A model generated the notes under the pieces. It was given only the letters and a program-made list of their open reading frames with translations. It ran no database searches and was not told the DNA's origin. From Rubrivivax sp. (GTDB taxonomy: Bacteria; Pseudomonadota; Gammaproteobacteria; Burkholderiales; Burkholderiaceae_C): a stretch of DNA of 64,000 bases. Location of the stretch: positions 1-64,000 of the forward strand of contig JALHPY010000012.1 in the NCBI GenBank assembly GCA_022842305.1, in the 5' to 3' direction. This document shows, piece after piece, positions 8,619-15,499 of this stretch (its first letter is position 1; each line of letters begins with the position of its first letter). A program made the translations under genes and the position numbers.

Positions 8619-9263
8619 ATGCAACGAACCATGATCCGAATAGCCATCGTCGATGACCACGCCATGCTGCGCGCCGGGCTGCGCCAGTTTCTGGCCGAGC
8701 AACCCGATCTGGCCGTGGTGGCCGAGGCCGCCGACGGCCGCGCGGCGATGGACATCGTGCGCGGCGGCGAGGTCGACGTGGTGCTGCTGGACATCGCCAT
8801 GCCGGGCCAGAGCGGCGTGGACGTGCTGGCGGCCATCCGCGCCCGTGAGCCGACGCTGCCGGTGCTGATGCTCAGCGGCCATGCCGAGGCGCATTACGCG
8901 GCCACCTTGCTGCGCCTGGGCGCCAGCGGCTACCTCAACAAGGACTGCGACCCCGACGAACTGGTGCGGGCCGTGCGCACGGTGGCGCGCGGGCGCAAGT
9001 TCGTCACCACCGCGATGGCCGAGCGCCTGGCCGAGGGCCTGGGCCGCGAAGACGACAGACCGCTGCACGAGCAGCTGTCCGAGCGCGAGCTGCAGGTCTT
9101 TCTGCGCCTGGCCGGCGGCGAGACCATCGGCCAGCTGGCCACCAGCCTGTCGCTCAGCGTCAAGACCGTCAGCACCTACCGCAGCCGGGTGATGGGCAAG
9201 TTGCTGCTGGGATCCAACAGCGACCTGACCTATTACGCGCTGAAGAATGGTCTCATCCAGTAG
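8619..9263 (+). CDS. LuxR/NarL-type response regulator
   Basis: A 214-residue regulator with an N-terminal receiver domain (IAIVDDHAMLRAGLR; phospho-acceptor D58 in VVLLDIAMPG; LNKD lysine near residue 105) and a C-terminal helix-turn-helix of LuxR type (LSERELQVFLRLAGG, LSLSVKTVSTYRSRVMGKL). It is the expected partner of the divergent kinase. Start is ATG 8619 (GGGA just upstream) or ATG 8631 (MIRIAIVDD, the usual family start); the sequence does not decide. The stop overlaps the convergent receiver-only gene by 11 bp. Confidence 0.9.
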   Translation: MQRTMIRIAIVDDHAMLRAGLRQFLAEQPDLAVVAEAADGRAAMDIVRGGEVDVVLLDIAMPGQSGVDVLAAIRAREPTLPVLMLSGHAEAHYAATLLRLGASGYLNKDCDPDELVRAVRTVARGRKFVTTAMAERLAEGLGREDDRPLHEQLSERELQVFLRLAGGETIGQLATSLSLSVKTVSTYRSRVMGKLLLGSNSDLTYYALKNGLIQ

Positions 9264-9651
9264 CGGCCGCGGCCGGGATGGCCGCCAGTTCGTGACAGTA
9301 GGCCAGCAGCTCGTCGATCGCACCCGACTTGTCGAACACGCGCTCGGCGCCCAGTTCCAGGCAGCGCAGGCGCATGGCGGGCGTGGCGTAATTGCTCAGC
9401 ACCACCAGGTGGGCAGGGCGCGGCAGGCGCCCGGCGGCGCGCAGCACACCCAGGCCCGAGCCGCCCTGCAGGAAAAGGTCGACGATGACCAGACCCGCCC
9501 GCTGCGCCGGATTGCCCAGCCAGCGCAGCGCGGCGGCCTCGTCGGCGGCCCAGCCCACCACCCGCACCGGCGCCAGTTCTTCCAGCGTCGCGATCAGGTT
9601 CTCGCGGATCACCGGACTGTCTTCGACGATGTAGGTCTCGAGTGCGGGCAT
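9253..9651 (-). CDS. Stand-alone response-regulator receiver protein
   Basis: A 132-residue receiver domain without output domain: METYIVEDSP-like start (MPALETYIVEDSPVIREN), acidic pair ED, phospho-acceptor aspartate in GLVIVDLFLQGG, threonine/serine VVLSNYATP and lysine VFDKSGAIDEL. It could act as a phosphate sink or relay for the kinases on either side. The ATG at 9651 is chosen because upstream in-frame sequence shows no receiver homology. No clear ribosome site is seen. Its 3' end overlaps the response regulator gene. Confidence 0.82.
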   Translation of the reverse strand: MPALETYIVEDSPVIRENLIATLEELAPVRVVGWAADEAAALRWLGNPAQRAGLVIVDLFLQGGSGLGVLRAAGRLPRPAHLVVLSNYATPAMRLRCLELGAERVFDKSGAIDELLAYCHELAAIPAAAATG

Positions 9652-9785
9652 GGCGGGGCGTTGGCCGGGTGCGGCCAGCGCAGACCGCGGGCCTGGCGGC
9701 AGTATCGACGCTGCCGCGCCGGCCCGCCATCGGCGGCGCGCGGCATTGCTTGTCGGCCTTGTCCTACGTCCGGAACGGCGCGCCG

Positions 9786-9801
9786 TGTTCGACACCGCAC
9801 A
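9786..9801 (+). promoter_or_regulatory. Putative Crp/Fnr-type operator, copy 4
   Basis: TGTTCG-ACAC-CGCACA followed by GACC, 104 bp upstream of the hybrid kinase ATG and 135 bp upstream of the reverse receiver gene start. One of the clearest copies. Confidence 0.5.
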
Positions 9802-9904
9802 GACCACGACGCGCGACAGGTTCAATGTGACACAGCTTGTGCACGCCGGCTCTGCCTGCGGCCACGCGTGTCGTGCCCGCTTGATCGCCGAATGAAAGCA
9901 TCCC

Positions 9905-11635
9905 ATGAATGACAAGGCCGCGCCCGGCGTAGACGCCGAGGACCGGCGCCAGCGTTCGCTGTTCAAGGCCGGCGCGCTGCAGACCGCCATCCTGAAAAGC
10001 GCCAATTTCTCCAGCATCGCCACCGACGAGCGCGGCGTGATCCAGATCTTCAACGTCGGCGCCGAGCGCATGCTGGGCTATGCCGCGGACGAGGTCATCA
10101 ACCGCGTCACGCCGGCCGATATCTCCGACCCGCAAGAGCTGCTGCTGCGCGCCCAGGCGCTGAGCGCAGAACTGGCCACGCCCATCGCGCCCGGCTTCGA
10201 GGCGCTGGTGTTCAAGGCGCGGCGCGGCATCGAAGACGTGTACGAGCTGACCTACATCCGCAAGGACGGCAGCCGCCAGCCGGCGGTGGTGTCGGTGACG
10301 GCGCTGCAGGACGCGGCCGACGCCATCATCGGCTACCTGCTGATCGGCACCGACAACACCGCCCGGCTGCAGGTCGAAGCCGAACGCAAGCGCCTGGACG
10401 ACGTGCTGCAGGTCAGCCTGCTCGAGCTGCAGCGGGCCAAGGTCGAGGCCGAGCGCGCCAACCTGGCCAAGTCGGACTTTCTGTCGTCGATGAGCCACGA
10501 GCTGCGTTCGCCGCTCAACGCCATCCTCGGCTTTGCCCAGCTGATGGAAAGCGGCACACCGCCGCCCACGCCGGGCCAGCGCGACAGCATCGAGCAGATC
10601 CTCAAGGCCGGCTGGTACCTGCTGGCGCTGATCAACGAGGTGCTGGACCTGGCGCAGATCGAGTCGGGCAAGCTGTCGCTGTCGCCCGAGCCGGTGTCGC
10701 TGACCGAGGTGCTGGCCGACTGCCAGGCGATGATCGAGCCGCAGGCGCAGGCCGGCGGCATACGCCTGTACTTTCCCAAGCTGGACGGGCCCTGGCTGGT
10801 GCGCGCCGACCGCACGCGCGTCAAGCAGGTGCTGGTGAACCTGCTGTCCAACGCCATCAAGTACAACCGCGTCGGCGGCCGGGTCGACCTGCGCTGCAGC
10901 ATGCAGGCCGCTGGCCGCGTGCGCATCAGCCTGCAGGACACCGGCGAAGGCCTGACGCCCGACAAGCTGACGCAGCTGTTCCAGCCCTTCAACCGCCTGG
11001 GCCAGGAGGCCGGCCTGCAAGAGGGCACGGGCATCGGCCTGGTGGTGAGCAAGCAGCTGGTGGAGCTGATGGGCGGCAGCATCGGCGTCGAGAGCACCGC
11101 GGGCGTGGGCAGCGTGTTCTGGATAGATCTTGCAGCCAGCGCCGCGGTGCAGGTGCACACCGAGCCGGCCGGGCCGCCGGCGGCCGTGCCCGTGCAGGTG
11201 CTCAGCGGCCAGCGCATGCGCACGCTGCTGTGCGTGGAAGACAACCCGGCCAACCTGCTGCTGGTAGAGCGCTTGCTGGCGCGCCGCCCCGACCTGCGCC
11301 TGCTGAGCGCGCGCGACGGCCGGCGCGGTGTGGAGATGGCACGCGAGTACCAGCCCGACCTGATCCTGATGGACATCAACCTGCCCGGCATCAATGGCAT
11401 CACCGCGTTGCGCATCCTGGCCGGCGACCCGGCCACGGCACAGATTCCGGTGATCGCGCTCAGCGCCAATGCCATGCCGCACGACATAGAAAAGGGCTTG
11501 CAGGCGGGCTTCTTCCGCTACCTGACCAAGCCCATCAAGGTGGACGAGTTCATGAAAACCCTGGACGCGGCGCTCGCCTTCGCCCAGGCCAAGGCACCGC
11601 AACAAGATGAGGGACAAGACCATGACACTGCCTGA
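9905..11635 (+). CDS. PAS hybrid sensor histidine kinase/receiver
   Basis: A 576-residue soluble hybrid kinase. Domains: PAS (about 28-150, with GVIQIFNVGAERMLGY), coiled linker, HisKA with SMSHELRSPLNAIL and phospho-acceptor H198, HATPase (NLLSNAIKYN, DTGEGL, GTGIGLVVSKQLVELMGG), and a C-terminal receiver with acceptor D490 in LILMDINLPG and K at LTKPIK. No membrane segment is visible. ATG 9905 begins MNDKAAPGVDAEDRR. The gene overlaps the following REC-PAS gene by 14 bp, so the two are translationally coupled and likely share a phosphorelay. A dyad lies 104 bp upstream. Confidence 0.92.
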   Translation: MNDKAAPGVDAEDRRQRSLFKAGALQTAILKSANFSSIATDERGVIQIFNVGAERMLGYAADEVINRVTPADISDPQELLLRAQALSAELATPIAPGFEALVFKARRGIEDVYELTYIRKDGSRQPAVVSVTALQDAADAIIGYLLIGTDNTARLQVEAERKRLDDVLQVSLLELQRAKVEAERANLAKSDFLSSMSHELRSPLNAILGFAQLMESGTPPPTPGQRDSIEQILKAGWYLLALINEVLDLAQIESGKLSLSPEPVSLTEVLADCQAMIEPQAQAGGIRLYFPKLDGPWLVRADRTRVKQVLVNLLSNAIKYNRVGGRVDLRCSMQAAGRVRISLQDTGEGLTPDKLTQLFQPFNRLGQEAGLQEGTGIGLVVSKQLVELMGGSIGVESTAGVGSVFWIDLAASAAVQVHTEPAGPPAAVPVQVLSGQRMRTLLCVEDNPANLLLVERLLARRPDLRLLSARDGRRGVEMAREYQPDLILMDINLPGINGITALRILAGDPATAQIPVIALSANAMPHDIEKGLQAGFFRYLTKPIKVDEFMKTLDAALAFAQAKAPQQDEGQDHDTA

Positions 11636-12467
11636 GGCCGACATCCTGGCCGCGCGCATCCTGATCGTCGATGACCAGGAGGCCAACGTGCGCCTGCTGC
11701 AACGACTGCTGGAAGAAGCCGGCTACAGCGCCATCAGCTCCACCATGGACCCGCTGCAAGTGTGCGCGCTGCACCGCAAGAACGACTACGACCTGATCCT
11801 GCTGGATCTGCAGCTGCCGCGCATGGACGGGTTCCAGGTGATGGCCGCGCTGCGCGTCGGCGCCGCAGACAGCTACCTGCCGGTGATCGTGGTCACCGCC
11901 CAGCCCGGGCACAAGATGCGCGCGCTGCAGTGCGGTGCCCGCGACTTCATCAGCAAGCCCTTCGACCTGCTGGAGGTGAAGACGCGCATCCGCAACATGC
12001 TCGAGGTGCGGCTGCTGTACCGCCAGCTGGAGGCGCACAACCTGCAGCTGGAGCAGAAGATACGCGAACGCACCGCCGAGCTGCGCGAGAGCGAGGCGCG
12101 CTTTCGCAGCCTGACCGAACTGGCGTCCGACTGGTACTGGGAGCAAGACGAGCATGGCACCTTCACCCGCGTTTCGGGGCCGGTGCTCGAGATGCTGGGC
12201 CTGCGTGTCGAGGCGCTGCCCGGGGCGGCCGAGTCCTTGCCGGAGACCGATGCCGACGGCTGGAACGAGGAAGAGCGCAGCGCCCTGCGCGCCGCCATCG
12301 CCGCGCGCCAACCCTTCCTGGACTTCCCGTTCAGCCGCGCCAACCCCGATGGCTCGACCCAGAGCTACCGGGTCAGCGGTGAGCCCATGTTCACGCAGGC
12401 CTGCCGCTTCGTCGGCTACCGCGGCGTCGGCGTCGAGACCACGCCGCGGCCGCCCCTCCGGCGCTAG
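11622..12467 (+). CDS. Response regulator with receiver and PAS domains, no output domain
   Basis: A 281-residue protein: receiver (ILIVDDQEANVRLLQRLL, acceptor D62 in LILLDLQLPRMDG, K in FISKPFDLLE), a coiled linker (about 130-160, LYRQLEAHNLQLEQKIRERT), and a PAS domain (FRSLTELASDWYWEQDEHG). It ends shortly after the PAS domain, although such front halves usually precede a GGDEF, EAL or kinase domain. I chose ATG 11622 because GAGGGA precedes it at good spacing; ATG 11607 in frame is possible. The downstream Crp/Fnr gene starts 12 bp later and may be the operon's transcriptional output. Confidence 0.88.
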   Translation: MTLPEADILAARILIVDDQEANVRLLQRLLEEAGYSAISSTMDPLQVCALHRKNDYDLILLDLQLPRMDGFQVMAALRVGAADSYLPVIVVTAQPGHKMRALQCGARDFISKPFDLLEVKTRIRNMLEVRLLYRQLEAHNLQLEQKIRERTAELRESEARFRSLTELASDWYWEQDEHGTFTRVSGPVLEMLGLRVEALPGAAESLPETDADGWNEEERSALRAAIAARQPFLDFPFSRANPDGSTQSYRVSGEPMFTQACRFVGYRGVGVETTPRPPLRR

Positions 12468-12479
12468 GCAGCGAACACG

Positions 12480-13259
12480 ATGGCCCTCTCCCGCCACAGC
12501 CCCAACCAGAACCACCTGCTGGCCGCCCTGCCGCAGGCCGAGTTCGAACTGCTCGAGCCGCAGCTGGAACTGGTGCCGCTGCGCCTGGGCGAAATGGTCT
12601 ACGAGCCTGGCCAGCGGCTGCCGTTCGCCTACTTTCCCACCAGCGCCGTGGTCTCGCTGTACTACGTCACCGAAAGCGGCGCGGCGGCCGAATCAGCCGG
12701 CGTGGGCAACGAAGGCATGGTGGGCATCGCGCTCATCATGGGCGGCGGCTCCATGCCCAGTTCGGCCGTGGTGCAGACCGCCGGCCACGCCTACCGGCTG
12801 GAGCGCCAGCGCCTGCAGCAGGCCTTTGAGCGCGCCGGCATGCTGCAGGGCCTGCTGCTGCGCTATACCCAGGCGCTGCTCACGCAGATGTCGCAGACCG
12901 CGGCCTGCAACCGCCACCATTCGGTGGAGCAGCAGCTCAGCCGCTGGCTGCTGCTGACGCTGGACCGCGGCCCCGAGCGCGAACTGGTCATCACGCAGGA
13001 ACTGGTGGCCGGCATGCTGGGCGTGCGCCGCGAAAGCGTGACCGAGGCCGCCGGCCGGCTGAAGGAGCAGGGCTACATCCGCTACCGCCGCGGCCACATC
13101 ACGGTGCTTGACCCCGAAGGGCTGCAGACGCGCGCCTGCGAGTGCTATGCCGTGGTCAGGGACGAGCTGGCGCGGCTGCTGTTCAGCGAACGCTACCGCC
13201 AGGACGCCCTGCCGGGGCGTGCAGGCGGCGAGCCGCAGGTTCAGCACCTGACGCCCTGA
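12480..13259 (+). CDS. Crp/Fnr family transcriptional regulator (paralog C)
   Basis: A 259-residue regulator starting MALSRHSPNQNHLLAALPQ. It has the barrel domain (FAYFPTSAVVSLYYV, GNEGMVGIALIMGGG), CNRHH, winged helix LGVRRESVTEAAGRLKEQG, and CECY. It is closest to paralog A by eye. It lies 12 bp after the REC-PAS gene and is probably in the same operon, linking the phosphorelay to transcription. Compared with paralog A it carries about 20 extra C-terminal residues (ERYRQDALPGRAGG...) that overlap the convergent PEP-CTERM gene by 77 bp. Confidence 0.9.
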   Translation: MALSRHSPNQNHLLAALPQAEFELLEPQLELVPLRLGEMVYEPGQRLPFAYFPTSAVVSLYYVTESGAAAESAGVGNEGMVGIALIMGGGSMPSSAVVQTAGHAYRLERQRLQQAFERAGMLQGLLLRYTQALLTQMSQTAACNRHHSVEQQLSRWLLLTLDRGPERELVITQELVAGMLGVRRESVTEAAGRLKEQGYIRYRRGHITVLDPEGLQTRACECYAVVRDELARLLFSERYRQDALPGRAGGEPQVQHLTP

Positions 13260-14157
13260 AGCGGCCCCTTCGGCCCAGCAGCAGCAGCAGGCCCACGCCG
13301 GCCAGCCCGAGCGCGGCCGTGCCGGGCTCGGGCACCGCGGCCAGCATGGGCAGGCCCAGGTCCATCATGACCTGCAGGTCCAGCGCCGAGATGCTGTAGC
13401 GCGTGCCGCGCTGGAAGGCCACGCCGTTCATCAGGTCGGGCAACAGGTCGGCACCCGCAACCGCGTTGCCCAGGTGGCCGTAGCTGCCCCAGGTCAGCGG
13501 CAGGGCCTGGCCATACAGGCTGCGGGCCTGGCCGCCGTCGAACACCAGGGCCGAGCCCACGGGCAAGGCCTGCGGGCGCACCAGCGCGTCGAAGGTCGAC
13601 TGGTAGTGGCCCGGCAGTTCTCCGGTTATGCCGTCGCGCCAGCCGTTGAAGCCCAGCGCGTGGCCCCACTCGTGCAGCAGCACCGACATCGCGTCGGTGC
13701 GGTCCTGCGGCACGGGGCCCAGCCGCATCGCAGGTAACGGGTCGAACCACAGTTCACCCTGCAGATAGCCGGCTATGCCCAGGTTGACCTCGATGTCGGC
13801 GGCGGCGCCGTTGCCGTCGATGCCGGTCACCAGCTTGTGCGCAGCACCCTGCTGGTACAGCGGGATGCCGTCGCTGCCGGTGCCGATCCAGGACGCCACG
13901 GCGCTGCGGCCGGTGGCGGTGGCGATGCCCTGGAAGCCGATCTTCACCGTCAGGTCCACGCCGCTGGCGATGCTCTGGAAGCTGTCGACCCAGGCGTTGC
14001 CGGCGGCGACGGTGACACGCTGGATGTCACCGTAGTAGGCGGCCCAGCTTGCCGCCGGGTCGTCGAACACCACCTCGATGCGGGCACCCGCCTGCGCCGG
14101 GCCCACGGCGGCGATGCAGGCCAGCAACGGAAGCAGCGCAATCCGTGTGATCGACAT
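13183..14157 (-). CDS. PEP-CTERM protein with HExxH motif (putative secreted metalloprotease)
   Basis: A 324-residue exported protein: signal peptide (MSITRIALLPLLACIAAVGPAQA), then a domain with HEWGHALGF (H162, E163, H166), a zincin-type zinc site. The position where metzincins have a third ligand is Gly, with D175 a few residues on, so activity is uncertain. The C-terminal sorting signal is VPEPGTAALGLAGVGLLLLLGRRGR, recognised by exosortase. About 25 unusual residues follow it, in sequence overlapping the convergent Crp/Fnr gene. No exosortase gene is in the window. A dyad is at 14237-14252, 80 bp upstream. Confidence 0.82.
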   Translation of the reverse strand: MSITRIALLPLLACIAAVGPAQAGARIEVVFDDPAASWAAYYGDIQRVTVAAGNAWVDSFQSIASGVDLTVKIGFQGIATATGRSAVASWIGTGSDGIPLYQQGAAHKLVTGIDGNGAAADIEVNLGIAGYLQGELWFDPLPAMRLGPVPQDRTDAMSVLLHEWGHALGFNGWRDGITGELPGHYQSTFDALVRPQALPVGSALVFDGGQARSLYGQALPLTWGSYGHLGNAVAGADLLPDLMNGVAFQRGTRYSISALDLQVMMDLGLPMLAAVPEPGTAALGLAGVGLLLLLGRRGRFRASGAEPAARRLHAPAGRPGGSVR

Positions 14158-14236
14158 GGGCGTGGCCTTTGTGGGAGCAGCGGCCCAGCGGATGCAGGGC
14201 CAAAGCCAATGCTGGACGCTACTGCGCCACCAGGTC

Positions 14237-14252
14237 TGTTCGGCGACGCACA
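14237..14252 (-). promoter_or_regulatory. Putative Crp/Fnr-type operator, copy 5
   Basis: Reverse strand TGTGCG-TCGC-CGAACA followed by GACC, 80 bp before the PEP-CTERM gene start at 14157. It forms a divergent pair with the copy at 14270. Confidence 0.5.
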
Positions 14253-14269
14253 CCCCGGCGCGGGAGAAA

Positions 14270-14285
14270 CGTGCGCCAGCACACA
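14270..14285 (+). promoter_or_regulatory. Putative Crp/Fnr-type operator, copy 6
   Basis: CGTGCG-CCAG-CACACA followed by GACC, 126 bp before the ice-binding-like gene start at 14411. Together with copy 5 it gives each divergent gene its own correctly oriented site. Confidence 0.42.
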
Positions 14286-14410
14286 GACCGCGCACGCAGC
14301 TTCCCTCAAATTGAAGGCCCTTGGTGCGGCAGCGCACGAGGCCATTCCGGATGTGGCCGCCTGGCGCGGTGCTGCACAGGCCCGACCGCCCACCAATGAC
14401 GAGGCACTCC

Positions 14411-15385
14411 ATGCAATCGAAGAACACACTCTCTCTGCTGGCGCTGGCCGCCAGCGCCGCGCTGGCCGCCGTGCCGGCATGGGCCGCGCCCATCCTGCTG
14501 GGTTCCAATCTGGCCAGCTTCACCGTGCTGGGCGCGCAGACCGTCACCAACATCGGCGCCACCACCATCGTGGGCAATCTGGGCGTCTCGCCCGGTACGG
14601 CCATCACCGGCGCCGGCACCATCAGCCTGACCGGCACCGTGCATGCCACCGACGCCGTTGCCTCGCTGGCGCAGTCGGAACTGGTCACCGCCATCAGCGA
14701 CCTGAATGCACTGGGTGACGGATTCCTGCTGGCGTCCGACCTGACGCTGGCCGGCACGCTGCTGCCGGGCGTGTACCGCGTGCCGGCGGGCACCACCAAC
14801 CTGTCGGGCGCGCTCACGCTGGACGGTGGCGGCGACGCCGATGCGGCCTGGGTCTTCCAGATGGAAAGCGCGCTGATCACATCGCCCAACTCGGCCATCA
14901 ACATCATGAGCACCGGCGCCGGCGCGGCGGTGTACTGGAACGTGCGCAGCTCGGCCACGCTGGACACCAACACCGCCTTCCTGGGCAACATCCTGGCGCT
15001 GACCAGCATCAGCATGAACACCGGTGCCACCAACCTGTGCGGCCGCGTGCTGGCCAGCACCGGCGCCGTGACGCTGCAGAACAACAGCCTGTCGGGCGTC
15101 TGCACCGGCCTGCTGGCCGACAGCAACGGCCTGGGCGGCACTGACACCGGCACTGACACCGGCACGGGCACCGGTGGCACCGGTGGCACCGGTGGCACCG
15201 GTGGCACCGGTGGTACTGGCGGCACAGGTGGTACCGGCGGCACCGGCGGTACCGGTGGTACCGGTGGTACCGACACCGGCGGCGGCACCTCCCAGGGCGT
15301 GCCCGAGCCCGGCACGCTGGCCCTGATGCTGACCGGCCTGCTGGCCTTGCCTTTCGTCCGCCGGCCTGCACGCCGGCGCCCTTGA
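14411..15385 (+). CDS. Ice-binding-like (DUF3494) protein with PEP-CTERM anchor
   Basis: A 324-residue exported protein. Signal peptide (MQSKNTLSLLALAASAALAAVPAWA); a DUF3494 ice-binding-like beta-solenoid domain (SFTVLGAQTVTNIGATTIVGNLGVSPG, LAGTLLPGVYRV, AAWVFQMES, AVYWNVRSSATL, TFLGN-type motif AFLGNILAL, GRVLAS); a Gly-Gly-Thr repeat linker of about ten units; and a C-terminal VPEPGTLALMLTGLLALPFVRR exosortase signal. GAGG lies 6 bp before ATG 14411. Members bind ice or act as adhesins at the surface; ice binding here is inferred only. The next gene carries a second DUF3494 domain. Confidence 0.88.
   Translation: MQSKNTLSLLALAASAALAAVPAWAAPILLGSNLASFTVLGAQTVTNIGATTIVGNLGVSPGTAITGAGTISLTGTVHATDAVASLAQSELVTAISDLNALGDGFLLASDLTLAGTLLPGVYRVPAGTTNLSGALTLDGGGDADAAWVFQMESALITSPNSAINIMSTGAGAAVYWNVRSSATLDTNTAFLGNILALTSISMNTGATNLCGRVLASTGAVTLQNNSLSGVCTGLLADSNGLGGTDTGTDTGTGTGGTGGTGGTGGTGGTGGTGGTGGTGGTGGTGGTDTGGGTSQGVPEPGTLALMLTGLLALPFVRRPARRRP
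15172..15271 (+). repeat. Tandem Gly-Gly-Thr codon repeat (9-bp unit)
   Basis: About ten imperfect copies of GGTGGCACC, in frame, coding the flexible linker between the DUF3494 domain and the PEP-CTERM anchor. Unit variants (GGT/GGC, ACC/ACT/ACA) show some age. Such arrays can change length by slippage, altering how far the domain projects from the surface. Confidence 0.85.
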
Positions 15386-15392
15386 GGCGAAA

Positions 15393-15408
15393 GGTTCGCC
15401 AGCGAACA
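15393..15408 (+). promoter_or_regulatory. Putative Crp/Fnr-type operator, copy 7
   Basis: GGTTCG-CCAG-CGAACA followed by GACC, 92 bp before the ATG at 15500. Arms are complementary at 5 of 6 positions. It lies right after the stop of the upstream ice-binding gene, so the lipoprotein gene probably has its own promoter. Confidence 0.5.
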
Positions 15409-15499
15409 GACCCGTTTCGACCCGCCCCCTAAAAACCCCCACTTGCTGACGGCACATTGCCCTCAGCCCCTCACCGCGGGAAACCCGCCAGGAGCCCCC

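Noticed and set aside
6457-8634. Long forward frame (about 725 codons) over the YqjD/E/K trio and the kinase
   Set aside because: Composition is antisense-like, with no domain motifs; the reverse genes have recognisable families and coupled starts.
9764-11686. Long reverse frame opposite the hybrid kinase
   Set aside because: It mirrors the kinase codons and has no family features.
15172-15271. CRISPR-like or satellite array
   Set aside because: It is an in-frame 9-bp codon repeat without spacers.
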